Source of the DNA: DASCQC01 sp036012865
Lineage (GTDB): Bacteria; Pseudomonadota; Gammaproteobacteria; Comchoanobacterales; Comchoanobacteraceae
NCBI GenBank assembly: GCA_036012865.1
Contig: DASCQC010000029.1
Coordinates: 40,119 to 104,118 of the forward strand
Direction of reading: 5' to 3'
DNA length: 64,000 nt
In this document: piece by piece, positions 26,460-36,111 of the stretch
Layout: every line of letters starts with the position of its first letter
How positions within the stretch are numbered: position 1 is the first letter of the stretch
Notes under the pieces: generated by a model
What the model saw: the letters and a program-made list of their open reading frames with translations, nothing else
Database searches by the model: none
Told to the model about the DNA's origin: nothing
Translations under genes and position numbers: made by a program

Positions 26460-27890
26460 TTAATCTTTCGGCATATACAAATCAGTAATCGTTCCCATAC
26501 AGGCTTCAGCTGCTAGCCCTATCGTTTCTGAAAGTGTTGGGTGAGGATGAATCGTCAATTCTATATCTTCGATATAACACCCCATCTCAATGGCCAAGGC
26601 AACTTCAGAGATAATATCACCTGCAGATTTTCCGACAACGCCTCCGCCCAAAACTCTACCTGATTCCTTGCATGCCAATAACTTAGTTAAACCTTCTGAT
26701 CGACCTAAACACAAAGATCTTCCACTTGCTGCCCATGGGAAAACACCCTTATCATAAGCAATACCTTCTTTTTTCAACTCAGCTTCAGTTTTACCTACCC
26801 AAGAAACTTCAGGGTCAGTATAAGCCACTGAAGGTATGCACTGGGCATCAAATTTAACCCGCTTACCATGAACAACTTCAGCAACCAATCGACCCTCTGC
26901 AGCCGCCTTATGTGCCAACATGGGATTACCACAAACATCCCCAATGGCGTAAATATGACGCTGATTGGTCGTCAAGCATTCATCCACAGGAATAAACCCT
27001 CTTTCATCAACCTTAACTCCGGCATGTTCAGCACCGACATCAGCCCCCTTAGGCCGCCTACCAACAGACACTAACATTTGATCATACACTTTGTCTTGGC
27101 CTTCTTTAAATGAAACTGTTAGGCCATTCTTGCCAGCCTTAACGCCGGATACTTGTGTTGACAAATAAAACTTAACCCCTCTTTTCTCCATTATTTTCTG
27201 ACAGGGCCTCACCAAGTCTACATCGGCACCAGGCATGATCTGTGGCAGCATCTCGATCACATCTACTTCAGCACCTAACGCTCTATAGACTGTGGCCATT
27301 TCACACCCAATAATACCCCCACCTAACACAGCCAATTTACCGTTGGTTTTAGATAAATTTAAGGCAGTTGTTGAATCTAGAATTCTAGGATCATCTTGGG
27401 GAATAAAAGGTAAATTAACATTTTCAGACCCCGAAGCTATGATCGCCTTATCAAAATCAACGATTGTATCAGAGTCACCTTTGATTTGAATCTGATTAGG
27501 GCCTATGAATTGAGCCTCTCCATGAAGTACCTTTACTTTTCGTTGACGAGCCAAACCCTTCAAACCTTGTGTTAAGTGACTTATGATACTATCTTTCCAG
27601 TCAACTATCTTTTTCACATCTATTTTAGGCTTACCATAAGTCAAACCATGCCCTGAAACCTCTTCTACTGAATTAACAACCTCTGCCATATGCAAAAGAG
27701 CTTTGGAAGGAATACAACCCACATTTAAACACACCCCACCAAGAGTAGAATGCTTTTCTATCAAGACAACATTGACTTCACGATTACCACTGGACTCTTT
27801 GCGAGTTAAATCTGCCAAACGAAAGGCTGCAGCGTAACCGCCAGGACCTGAACCAATGACCACAAAACGCGTCGATACTTTATTACTCAT
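26460..27890 (-). CDS. lpdA: Dihydrolipoyl dehydrogenase (E3)
   Basis: 476 residues. It reoxidises dihydrolipoyl groups of the pyruvate dehydrogenase complex, passing electrons through FAD to NAD. Seen: FAD motif GSGPGGYAA, redox pair Cys54/Cys59 in GGVCLNVGC, NAD motif GGGIIGCE, and C-terminal HPHPTLSE with the active-site His of the partner subunit. It is last in the aceE-aceF-lpdA operon, 16 bp after aceF, with GAGAGG before the ATG. It may also serve 2-oxoglutarate dehydrogenase. Confidence 0.96.
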   Translation of the reverse strand: MSNKVSTRFVVIGSGPGGYAAAFRLADLTRKESSGNREVNVVLIEKHSTLGGVCLNVGCIPSKALLHMAEVVNSVEEVSGHGLTYGKPKIDVKKIVDWKDSIISHLTQGLKGLARQRKVKVLHGEAQFIGPNQIQIKGDSDTIVDFDKAIIASGSENVNLPFIPQDDPRILDSTTALNLSKTNGKLAVLGGGIIGCEMATVYRALGAEVDVIEMLPQIMPGADVDLVRPCQKIMEKRGVKFYLSTQVSGVKAGKNGLTVSFKEGQDKVYDQMLVSVGRRPKGADVGAEHAGVKVDERGFIPVDECLTTNQRHIYAIGDVCGNPMLAHKAAAEGRLVAEVVHGKRVKFDAQCIPSVAYTDPEVSWVGKTEAELKKEGIAYDKGVFPWAASGRSLCLGRSEGLTKLLACKESGRVLGGGVVGKSAGDIISEVALAIEMGCYIEDIELTIHPHPTLSETIGLAAEACMGTITDLYMPKD

Positions 27891-27906
27891 ACCTATAACC
27901 TCTCTA

Positions 27907-29394
27907 TTAAACTTTTACGTCATCAAATATTGAATCATTTACCATATGATCTATTGCCTGAGCAAGTGCTACAGCAAAACGAGCGCCTTCAGCGCCATCA
28001 ATAACCCTATGATCATAAGATATTGACATGGGTAGCATCTTATGAACAACAACCTTTTCATTTTCCAAAGCCAAACTATCAAAAGCTTTCGAAAGGCCTA
28101 AAATAGCCACTTCAGGGGCATTAACAATCGGCGTAAAATATCGCCCACCTATACCGCCTAAACTAGAAACAGTCATGCAGCCCCCTTGAAGCTGCGAAGG
28201 CTTCAATTGTCCTTCTCTGGCCTGTTGACTGGTCTCAGCCAGCTCTTCTGCCAACTGAACGATTGATTTTTTATCAACATCTTTGATCACAGGAACTACC
28301 AGCCCTTGCTCAGTATCAACAGCGACACCTATGTGCACATATTTCTTTAAAACAAGCGTCTTACCTGAAGCACTTAACGATGAATTAAAACGCCCAAACT
28401 GGTGGAGAGTATCCGCCAACGCTTTAATAATTAATACCACAGGAGTTAATCGAACCCCTTTCTTTTTGAGGGTATCCTTGATGAGACCTCGATAATATTC
28501 AAGCTGAGTAATGTTAACATCCATATGTTGAGTCACATGTGGAATATTCACCCAACATGCGTGCAAATGTGGGCCCGCCATCGATTGAATACGAGTTAAA
28601 TCAACCTTCTCAACGGGTCCAAAAGCTTTTGCATTCTCTTTGGGTACCGAGGGAAGACCTCCTCCCCCCTTGCTCTGAATATGCTTTACCAAGTCTTCCT
28701 TGGTAATACGCCCCTTATTACCTGTGCCTTTAACCTGTTTTAAAGACACCTCTAATTCAAAGGCTAACCGACGAACCAAGGGACCTGCATAGAGTTCATT
28801 GTCATCGTGATCAATCACCTCAACTGCCTCCATAACAGCAGGCTCTCTATCAACTTCTATTGTCTTTTCAGAAGGTTCATCCTTCGTTGCCTCTGTCTCT
28901 AACATGGCCACCACATCACCTACTGCCACAGACTGCTGGGATTTCACCTCAACAGACAAGATCTTCCCGGAATAAGGAGCCGAAATATCCATGGTAGCTT
29001 TATCACTTTCTAATGTAATAATAGGTTGTTCTGCCTCAACAGAGTCTCCTGGTTGAGCTAATACCTCTAAGACAATAACTTGTTCAATCCCCCCCATATC
29101 AGGAATCGTGATGGGCTCTTTTCTCAATGAGGGTAGCGTGGGTTCAGGGTTGGATTCATTGACGTTAATTTCGCAAACAGGCTGACCCTCAGAGACCTTA
29201 TCGCCCACCTTCACCAAAACATTGACAACACTGGCATCATCTTCTGCCATCACATCCATGGTGGCCTTATCAGATTCAAGGGTCATTAACGGCTGATCCT
29301 GAGCAACAAAGTCGCCTGACTTAACCAAGACCTCTAAAACGGTAACACTTTCTATTCCCCCTAAATCAGGAATATTGACATGTTTATTACCCAT
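27907..29394 (-). CDS. aceF: Pyruvate dehydrogenase E2, dihydrolipoyl acetyltransferase
   Basis: 495 residues. Two lipoyl domains carry lysines K43 and K132, each in ESDKATMD. The peripheral subunit-binding domain (YAGPLVRRLAFELEVSL ... NKGRITKEDL) comes next, then the catalytic core with HRVIDGAEGARF, where His is the catalytic residue. E. coli AceF has three lipoyl domains; two is normal in many bacteria. It transfers acetyl to CoA and forms the complex core. It starts 3 bp after the aceE stop, so translation is likely coupled. Confidence 0.96.
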   Translation of the reverse strand: MGNKHVNIPDLGGIESVTVLEVLVKSGDFVAQDQPLMTLESDKATMDVMAEDDASVVNVLVKVGDKVSEGQPVCEINVNESNPEPTLPSLRKEPITIPDMGGIEQVIVLEVLAQPGDSVEAEQPIITLESDKATMDISAPYSGKILSVEVKSQQSVAVGDVVAMLETEATKDEPSEKTIEVDREPAVMEAVEVIDHDDNELYAGPLVRRLAFELEVSLKQVKGTGNKGRITKEDLVKHIQSKGGGGLPSVPKENAKAFGPVEKVDLTRIQSMAGPHLHACWVNIPHVTQHMDVNITQLEYYRGLIKDTLKKKGVRLTPVVLIIKALADTLHQFGRFNSSLSASGKTLVLKKYVHIGVAVDTEQGLVVPVIKDVDKKSIVQLAEELAETSQQAREGQLKPSQLQGGCMTVSSLGGIGGRYFTPIVNAPEVAILGLSKAFDSLALENEKVVVHKMLPMSISYDHRVIDGAEGARFAVALAQAIDHMVNDSIFDDVKV

Positions 29395-29397
29395 CCC

Positions 29398-32037
29398 CTA
29401 AACCTCCATAGGATTTGGTTTTTGATCATTGACTTCCAAGGTTTTTCGTGCCTCAAGCAGCGTTGCCTGGGACATAAAACCACGTTGATAAGCATGGTAG
29501 AGCGCAGCATAAGCTATGTTTTCAGCAGTCACTTCAAAATGCTGTCGCAACCGCCTTCTTGTATCTGAACGCCCAAAGCCATCCGTTCCCAATAAAGTTA
29601 AAGGAGCTTTAATACCCGCTCGAAGACCTTCAGCATAATGACGAATATAATCTGTTGCAACCACAACGGGGATATCGCCTCCTAAACAATGCTCTAAATG
29701 GCTTGAATGATGGTTTATTTCAGGTTGAAGATAACGTTTCCGATCCAACTTTTGTTGTTCTCTTACGATTTGATTCATACTAGGCATACTCCAAACCGAA
29801 GCGGTAACGTCATAACGCTTTAAGATTTCTTTGGCTTGAAGGCATTCTCTAAGAATTGCTCCTGAACCCACCAAGCAAACTGCCTCATTGGGTTCTTGGA
29901 TAAGAGGGTAAAGCCCCTTAACAATACCTTCTTCAGAACCTTTAGGCATGGCCCTTTGTGAATAATTTTCATTCATGGTTGTTAGATAATAAAAAACGTT
30001 CTTTTGCTCTTGATACATCTCTTTCAACCCATGGCGAATAATAACAACTAACTCATAAGCATAAGTTGGGTCATAAGAAATACAGTTAGGAATGGTTGCT
30101 GCTAAAACATGTGAGTGACCATCGGTATGTTGTAAACCCTCTCCGGCTAAAGTTGTTCTTCCTGAAGTTGCTCCCAACAAGAAACCTCTTGCCATGGAAT
30201 CTCCAGCTGCCCAAGCCAAATCACCAATGCGCTGAAAACCAAACATTGAATAATAGATATAAAAAGGAATCATCGGCTTTTGATGCACAGAATAAGCTGT
30301 TGCTGCAGCAATCCAAGAGGCCATGGCTCCAGCTTCATTAATACCTTCTTGTAAAAACTGACCTGAAAGAGATTCTTTATAGGGCATGACCTGATGATGA
30401 TCAACCGGCTGATATTGCTGATCTAGAGGAGAATAAATCCCTAGCTGTCTAAACAGGCCCTCCATTCCAAATGTTCTTGATTCATCTGGAGAGATAGGCA
30501 CCAAATAAGGTTTCAACTTAGGGTCTCGTAGCAACACCCCCAACATCCGCACAAAAGCCATCGTGGTTGACATTTCACGATCAGACCCCTCAAGCAAACT
30601 CTTAAAGACTTGCAAGTCAGGGATAGGCAGTGATTCAACTTGATCTCTTCGATAAGGGATTTTACCCCCAAGAGACTGTCGCTGCTTACTCATAAACTGG
30701 TAAAGCTCATCATGCGATTCAGGGCGATAAAAATTCGCTTTCGCAGCCTGATCTTCACTTAAAGGAATATTGAGATCTCGAGAGAGTTGTTGCATTTGTT
30801 CTTCGGAAAGCTTTTTCTGATTATGTGCCGTATTAGCAGCACGAACCCCTGAACCTAACCCATACCCCTTAATCGTTTTTGCTAAAATAATCACCGGCTG
30901 ATGCTGATGATTAACCGCAGCATGATAAGCTGCATATACTTTCTGCCAATCGTGTCCCCCTCTATTCAGTAGTAAAAGGCGCTCATCACTCCAGCCTGAA
31001 ATCAGTTGTTGTAACTTAGGAGTATTAAAAACAATCCGTTTTAAGGACGCCACACCTTCCGCTGCAATTTGCTGGAAATCTCCATCAACACAGTCCATTA
31101 AACGCTGCTGAAGCAACCCCTCTTTATCCTGACTAAAAAGCTCATCCCAATAACGGTTCCACACAACCTTAATGACATACCAACCACACGCAGCAAATTG
31201 AGATTCAAGCTCCTGAATAATCTTACCGTTACCGCGAACGGGGCCATCTAGCCGTTGTAAATTACAATTGACAATAAAAATAAGGTTAGAGAGTTGCTCT
31301 CTGCCCGCTAAGCTAATAGCACTCATGGATTCGGGTTCATCCATTTCACCATCACCACAAAAGGCCCACACTTTTTTATCATCATTTTTCAGCAAATTTC
31401 TAGCCTGCATGTAACGCATAAACCGGGCTTGATAAATAGCTTGCAAAGGCCCCAAACCCATCGACACGGTTGGGAATTGCCAATAATCAGGCATGGTCCA
31501 AGGGTGAGGATAAGAAGCCAACCCTTTGCCACCAACTTCTTGCCTGAAAGCATCTAATTGATCACAAGAAAACCTTCCCTCAACAAAAGACCGCGCATAA
31601 ATACCCGGTGATGAGTGCCCTTGAAAATAAACACAATCACCATTGCCTTGATCATTCCCTTTAAAAAAGTAATCAAAGCCTACATTATACAACCCGGCTA
31701 TCGAAGCATAGGAAGAGATATGACCTCCCAATTCAGGGTGTTTTCTTCCGGCTCTTACCACCATTGCAGCCGCATTCCATCGACATAACTGACCTACCTG
31801 CTCACTCAAATGAAACGTTTCAGGAAATTCAGGTTCATTTTTAACGGACAATGTATTAACGTACCTGGAATAAACCCCTACTCGCTTAGTATATGCATGA
31901 GAATAAAGCACCTGCGCTAAAGCATCTAATACCTCAGCACCTGCCTCCAGCCCTACATAGCGCACCAAAGAAGAAAATGCTTTATGCCATTCGGCGACTT
32001 CATTGTGATCAAGTAATTTTTTCGTACCAGCTTTCAT
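29398..32037 (-). CDS. aceE: Pyruvate dehydrogenase E1, homodimeric type
   Basis: 879 residues, the usual length for the single-chain E1 of gammaproteobacteria. It decarboxylates pyruvate with thiamine diphosphate and loads acetyl on E2 lipoyl groups. The TPP motif GDGEMDEPES leads to a downstream NCNLQRLDG; GHSSPGIYAR and GEGLQHTDGHS are further E1 blocks. It is the first gene of the operon. No strong Shine-Dalgarno precedes the ATG. No PdhR-type regulator gene is next to it. Confidence 0.96.
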   Translation of the reverse strand: MKAGTKKLLDHNEVAEWHKAFSSLVRYVGLEAGAEVLDALAQVLYSHAYTKRVGVYSRYVNTLSVKNEPEFPETFHLSEQVGQLCRWNAAAMVVRAGRKHPELGGHISSYASIAGLYNVGFDYFFKGNDQGNGDCVYFQGHSSPGIYARSFVEGRFSCDQLDAFRQEVGGKGLASYPHPWTMPDYWQFPTVSMGLGPLQAIYQARFMRYMQARNLLKNDDKKVWAFCGDGEMDEPESMSAISLAGREQLSNLIFIVNCNLQRLDGPVRGNGKIIQELESQFAACGWYVIKVVWNRYWDELFSQDKEGLLQQRLMDCVDGDFQQIAAEGVASLKRIVFNTPKLQQLISGWSDERLLLLNRGGHDWQKVYAAYHAAVNHQHQPVIILAKTIKGYGLGSGVRAANTAHNQKKLSEEQMQQLSRDLNIPLSEDQAAKANFYRPESHDELYQFMSKQRQSLGGKIPYRRDQVESLPIPDLQVFKSLLEGSDREMSTTMAFVRMLGVLLRDPKLKPYLVPISPDESRTFGMEGLFRQLGIYSPLDQQYQPVDHHQVMPYKESLSGQFLQEGINEAGAMASWIAAATAYSVHQKPMIPFYIYYSMFGFQRIGDLAWAAGDSMARGFLLGATSGRTTLAGEGLQHTDGHSHVLAATIPNCISYDPTYAYELVVIIRHGLKEMYQEQKNVFYYLTTMNENYSQRAMPKGSEEGIVKGLYPLIQEPNEAVCLVGSGAILRECLQAKEILKRYDVTASVWSMPSMNQIVREQQKLDRKRYLQPEINHHSSHLEHCLGGDIPVVVATDYIRHYAEGLRAGIKAPLTLLGTDGFGRSDTRRRLRQHFEVTAENIAYAALYHAYQRGFMSQATLLEARKTLEVNDQKPNPMEV

Positions 32038-32263
32038 ATAAAATCAAGTCATATTAAGTGGCCAAATTATGTCATTTTTACATATAAAAGTCTATATCCT
32101 ATCGCAATCGACTGTGATAAAAAACACAGGCGTTATTATTTCAAATACCTTCTTGCCATGAAACCATGGCCTTGGATCAGCCTATTTTCCTGATTAAAAT
32201 GGGCTGTATCACTTCGCCCCACCCTCCAAATTGATAAACCCATCAAAATCATGAATCTTGTAC

Positions 32264-32269
32264 TATAAT
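32264..32269 (+). promoter_or_regulatory. -10 box of the G-box-like gene
   Basis: TATAAT within TACTATAATTA; the same 11-mer lies before the gene at 63166. No clear -35 box. Confidence 0.5.
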
Positions 32270-32308
32270 TACCATAGAAGTTAAAACCAACGTTATAACG
32301 AGAGCACT

Positions 32309-32701
32309 ATGAGCAAGAACTACAGAAGAAACAAAGAGGGAAATGGATGGATTGATGATACCAGCCAAGAAGGAGTAACCATCACTTATTACGATAATAA
32401 AGACACCGTATACGAGTATGCCAACGGCCATCAATCTCACTATTTGAGCAATGGTGATACGCAAGAGCACTATCCCAATGGCATCATTACCAAAACTACA
32501 GCAGCGTCAGCTGAAAAAGAGACTTTCTACCCCGATGGATCCCAAGTCATAGAAAAAATCAACCCTGGAAATAGACAAAAAGTGATCAACAAACTAGACC
32601 AATCTCAGATTACCCCCAAAGAGATCGACACAATCAAAGATCCTAAGAAAAAATTCAAAGCCGCCCAGGAAGCTATTGCAAGAAAATGGGGTCAAAGATA
32701 A
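32309..32701 (+). CDS. Protein with TCP10/CPAP G-box-like beta repeats
   Basis: 130 residues, no signal or membrane segment. Residues about 20-85 show short repeats of the form Y-x-x-G / PDG: VTITYYDNKDTVYEYANGHQ, YLSNGD, HYPNGI, FYPDGSQVIE. This resembles the C-terminal G-box (TCP10) domain of eukaryotic centriole proteins CPAP/SAS-4, a free-standing beta sheet. The Lys-rich C-terminus is helical. Bacterial proteins with such repeats are little described. It could also be a generic wall-type YD-like repeat. It stands alone, 76 bp before uup, with its own TATAAT box. Confidence 0.55.
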   Translation: MSKNYRRNKEGNGWIDDTSQEGVTITYYDNKDTVYEYANGHQSHYLSNGDTQEHYPNGIITKTTAASAEKETFYPDGSQVIEKINPGNRQKVINKLDQSQITPKEIDTIKDPKKKFKAAQEAIARKWGQR

Positions 32702-32777
32702 CTTGATTAAACTCTATTGATACAAGTGACTTATGAGATAAATTCATATATGATACGACCATTAACTTGAGAAGACA

Positions 32778-34469
32778 TTGACCACTGCTTTTGACATTCG
32801 TAACGCCTGCCTAACCCTAGGAAGTCATACCTGCCTAGATAATGTTTCATTTTCTATCACTCACGGTCAGCGCATCGGCCTTATTGGAAACAATGGATCA
32901 GGCAAATCATCTTTATTAAATTGTTTAGCTGAACAATTATCTTTAGATTCAGGAAGAATTATCCGCAACCATTCACTGTCGACTTATTTTCTCTCTCAAT
33001 CATTACCTGATGAGTCCATGAACATCAATACTTATCTCAATTCAGATGAAAACCCACTTCACTCAGAGCATCTTTATTGGGTTGAGGGCATCAACATTAC
33101 ACAACCGATCAATCAATTATCGGGCGGCCAAAAACAACGCCTTAAAATTCTTAAAGCTATTCGTGCTAATTCAGATATCCTTTTATTAGACGAACCGACC
33201 AACCATCTCGACATAGCTAGCTTGCAGTCCTTAGAGCTATGGTTAAAAGACTTTTCAGGCACCCTCATTACCGTTGCCCATGATTATGCATTTATTCATG
33301 CTTTATGCACACAATTCCTTTGGCTAAGAGATGGAACACTATCACGCTTTAAAGGGTCATTGACTGCTTTTATGGAACATCAAAACACCACCTATGAAAA
33401 TGAAGCAAGAAATCATAAAAAGCTCATGAAAAAACAAGAAAGAGAATTTGAATGGATGTATAAGGGGGGGGTCACAGCAAGGCGCAAGCGCAATCAATTA
33501 AGGGCTGAAGCCTTTCATCAATTAACTGAAACCATTCAGTCATCTTCCCCTAAGAGCAACACCTTAAAACTAGCCTCTAGCACCCCTCCAAAATCTGGAG
33601 AAGTTTTATTACAAGCCCAGGAAATTAGCGATAATCATTGTTTCAAACCCTTCGACCTTATTCTAAGAAGACACGACAAACTTGCCATTATTGGCCCCAA
33701 TGGTGTGGGAAAAACAACTTTACTTAATTGTTTGCTAGGCAACCGCAATCATTCTGGTACCTGTCAATGGGCTGCTCGGGCAAACTACAGTTATCTTGAT
33801 CAACACCAAAGCTCTCTTAAACTTAACCATACCCTGCTAGAAAATTTAGATGCAGTGGTTGCCGGAGATCAACAACGTGAGTTGATGGGTTTTTTAAATG
33901 ATTTTCAGTTTGATTTCTCGTTAGCACACACCTTAGTTAGACATTTCTCAGGCGGCCAAAAACAGCGTGCTTGCTTAGCACAACTGTTACTTCGTCCAAC
34001 CAATTTATTAATTCTTGACGAACCCACTAACGACCTAGATCTCATGAGTGTAGAAGTATTAATTGACTATCTAGAACAATATAAAGGCGCCTTGATTTTG
34101 ATTACACACAATCGCCGACTCATCGATCAAGTTGCCAATAAAATCCTTCACCTGCCTCCATCGGGCGACATCATCATTGACCACACACTCAACCGTCAAT
34201 ACATGATCAATTCAACCGAGCAAAAACCTAAAAACAACACCGCAACACCTGAAAAGAAAGGGTCTGGAAAAAAAGCTCATGACATTCGTAAAATTCTCAA
34301 AAAGATAGATCTATTAGAAACACAATTAAAAAAGATAAACCTTCAACTTAACGACCCAAAATTATACATAAACCCCGATCAAAAGCTCACGACACTCAAC
34401 GAAAAAAAATCGTCTATTGAAGAAGAACTGCAACATTATTTTGAAGACTGGTCAAACCTTGAAGAGTAA
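32778..34469 (+). CDS. uup: ABC-F ATPase, Uup type
   Basis: 563 residues, two ABC domains without membrane helices. Walker A motifs GNNGSGKSS and GPNGVGKTT, signatures LSGGQKQRL and FSGGQKQRA, Walker B LLLDEPTNHLD and LILDEPTNDLD. A charged linker joins the domains, and the C-terminus (about 495-563) is a coiled coil, as in Uup, which acts on ribosomes and branched DNA. Slightly shorter than E. coli Uup (635). The start is TTG at 32778; GAGAAG is close upstream. An 8-G run at 33464-33471 interrupts the otherwise A/C-rich gene. Confidence 0.85.
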   Translation: MTTAFDIRNACLTLGSHTCLDNVSFSITHGQRIGLIGNNGSGKSSLLNCLAEQLSLDSGRIIRNHSLSTYFLSQSLPDESMNINTYLNSDENPLHSEHLYWVEGINITQPINQLSGGQKQRLKILKAIRANSDILLLDEPTNHLDIASLQSLELWLKDFSGTLITVAHDYAFIHALCTQFLWLRDGTLSRFKGSLTAFMEHQNTTYENEARNHKKLMKKQEREFEWMYKGGVTARRKRNQLRAEAFHQLTETIQSSSPKSNTLKLASSTPPKSGEVLLQAQEISDNHCFKPFDLILRRHDKLAIIGPNGVGKTTLLNCLLGNRNHSGTCQWAARANYSYLDQHQSSLKLNHTLLENLDAVVAGDQQRELMGFLNDFQFDFSLAHTLVRHFSGGQKQRACLAQLLLRPTNLLILDEPTNDLDLMSVEVLIDYLEQYKGALILITHNRRLIDQVANKILHLPPSGDIIIDHTLNRQYMINSTEQKPKNNTATPEKKGSGKKAHDIRKILKKIDLLETQLKKINLQLNDPKLYINPDQKLTTLNEKKSSIEEELQHYFEDWSNLEE

Positions 34470-34550
34470 ATAAGACTCTTTTTGATAGCCTCTTAGGAGG
34501 TATATTATTGTTGCGCTCAATTGAACAAGAGTGTTGACAAAAACATCGCC

Positions 34551-35717
34551 CTACTCTTGCGGCATCTGTTGTTCTGCACCTATAGGGGTTACATAATGCT
34601 TAACCACATAATAAGATGATAGAACAAAGGTAATCATTGTCACACCCTGTATGATATAAGCAGCCTGGCTACCAATCGTGTTTTTCACAGCCAATGCAGC
34701 TACCATTAAAGCAAACTCACTGCCCTGACCCAGTCTAAAACCAACCTCCCAAGACGAAGGCAAGTCCTCACCTACCCAGGTTAATAAGTAACGAAAACAA
34801 ACTGGCTTAAGAATGAGAAAAATACCTGAAAGCAATAATGTTGGTAACAAAATATCACTTAATAATGAGACATTGAAATTAGCCCCCACTGAAAAGAAAA
34901 ACATCACCAAAAAGAAATCTCTTAATGGCCGCAAAGATTCTGCCAAATAAAGTGATATTCGCCCAGATGATGCAATCGACACACCGGCTACAAAGGCCCC
35001 AATCTCATTCGACAAGTCCATCATAACCGCTAATTCGGAAAGCCCAAGACACCAAGCGATTGCCAATAAAAACAAGTACTCTCTTACTTTTTCAAACCGC
35101 TTAAATAGAGGCAATAAAACATACTTTTCACCCAACAAAGAAAGCACTATCAACAATGGCAATGATAGCAGCATCATGGCGATTTCAGGGGCCTCAAATG
35201 ATTGCTCCATCCCCCTTAAAGTCAGCAAAACAAACATCGCTATTAAATCCTGCAACAACAAAACACTAATTAATACCTCACCAACATGTCGATGATGTAA
35301 AATATTACTCGGCAATAACTTCAGTGAAATAATTGTACTTGAAAACATCATCGACAAGCCGATGACCAACGAATCAATGAAGGGAAGCCCTATATAAACA
35401 CCCACCAAATACCCTGTCGACGCAAAAACCAGAGAGGATCCTATGGCAACAATGGTTGTTTTTTTAAGCGTTTGCATCAAATGCTGAGGATCTAGGTGCA
35501 GCCCCAATAAGAACAATAAGAAAATGATACCAATCTCACCAACTTCTCCTATAATGTGCGTATCACTGACCCACGCCAGAGCCCAAGGACCCAGTATCAT
35601 ACCTAAGAGCATATAAGAAACCATCAGGGATTGTCGTGTATACAAAGCCACTGTGGAGAATATTGCAGCTCCACAAAAGATGGTAAATATTGATTGTACA
35701 ATCGTATTATCAGTCAT
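34551..35717 (-). CDS. CPA2-family cation/proton antiporter
   Basis: 388 residues, about twelve membrane helices throughout, no C-terminal RCK/TrkA domain. Motifs fit monovalent cation:proton antiporter-2 proteins (KefB/NapA type): FLLFLLGLHLDP near the N-terminus, MMFSSTIISLKLL and LLLQDLIAMFVLL in the middle, and FFFSVGANF towards the end. It probably exchanges K+ or Na+ for protons across the inner membrane; without a regulatory domain, gating cannot be predicted. It starts about 20 bp past the 3' end of rnpB on the same strand. Confidence 0.85.
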   Translation of the reverse strand: MTDNTIVQSIFTIFCGAAIFSTVALYTRQSLMVSYMLLGMILGPWALAWVSDTHIIGEVGEIGIIFLLFLLGLHLDPQHLMQTLKKTTIVAIGSSLVFASTGYLVGVYIGLPFIDSLVIGLSMMFSSTIISLKLLPSNILHHRHVGEVLISVLLLQDLIAMFVLLTLRGMEQSFEAPEIAMMLLSLPLLIVLSLLGEKYVLLPLFKRFEKVREYLFLLAIAWCLGLSELAVMMDLSNEIGAFVAGVSIASSGRISLYLAESLRPLRDFFLVMFFFSVGANFNVSLLSDILLPTLLLSGIFLILKPVCFRYLLTWVGEDLPSSWEVGFRLGQGSEFALMVAALAVKNTIGSQAAYIIQGVTMITFVLSSYYVVKHYVTPIGAEQQMPQE

Positions 35718-35737
35718 AACTTCAGTTTCAAAATAAA

Positions 35738-36075
35738 TCAGGAGCTAGCCGATAAGCCGGGTTCTGTCATGGGCAACCATCTATCTAGGACCTATGTCAC
35801 CATAAGCCTCATGCGACCAACCCGAATCGATGCGAGTAACATCGTAGATTCCTACACGGTCTTGCTCCAAGCGGGGTTTACCTAGCCTCAAATTGTTACC
35901 AATTGAGCGGTGCGCTCTTACCGCACCTTTTCACCCTTACCAGCTTTTCAGCTTCGGCGGTTATTTTCTGTGGCACTTTCCATAGGTTTACACCTTCCAG
36001 AAGTTATCTGGCACTTTTACTCTAAGGAGCCCGGACTTTCCTCCACTATCGTGGCGGCTGCCTAGCTAACTCCTT
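35738..36075 (-). ncRNA. rnpB: RNase P RNA, bacterial class A
   Basis: Read on the minus strand, the 5' region contains GAGGAAAGTCCGGGCTCC and the 3' end contains GACAGAACCCGGCTTATCGG, the universally conserved P4 and J regions. Flanks AGGAGTTAGCT and AGCTAGCTCCT pair to form P1, which sets the ends. About 338 nt. It is the catalytic RNA that trims tRNA 5' leaders. Location next to rsmI is as in Pseudomonas-like genomes. Confidence 0.96.
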
Positions 36076-36079
36076 GAAG

Positions 36080-36108
36080 ATCATAACACATAAGCTAAAA
36101 AAACTAAA
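36080..36108 (-). promoter_or_regulatory. Promoter of rnpB
   Basis: On the minus strand TTTAGT, 17 bp, TATGAT. The predicted start, 7 nt past the -10, falls at about 36073, matching the 5' end deduced from P1. Confidence 0.65.
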
Positions 36109-36111
36109 GAA

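Noticed and set aside
32038..32308. PmrA-type (CTTAAT repeat) or CpxR-type boxes before effector-like genes
   Set aside because: No convincing direct CTTAAT repeat was seen upstream of any of the candidate genes.
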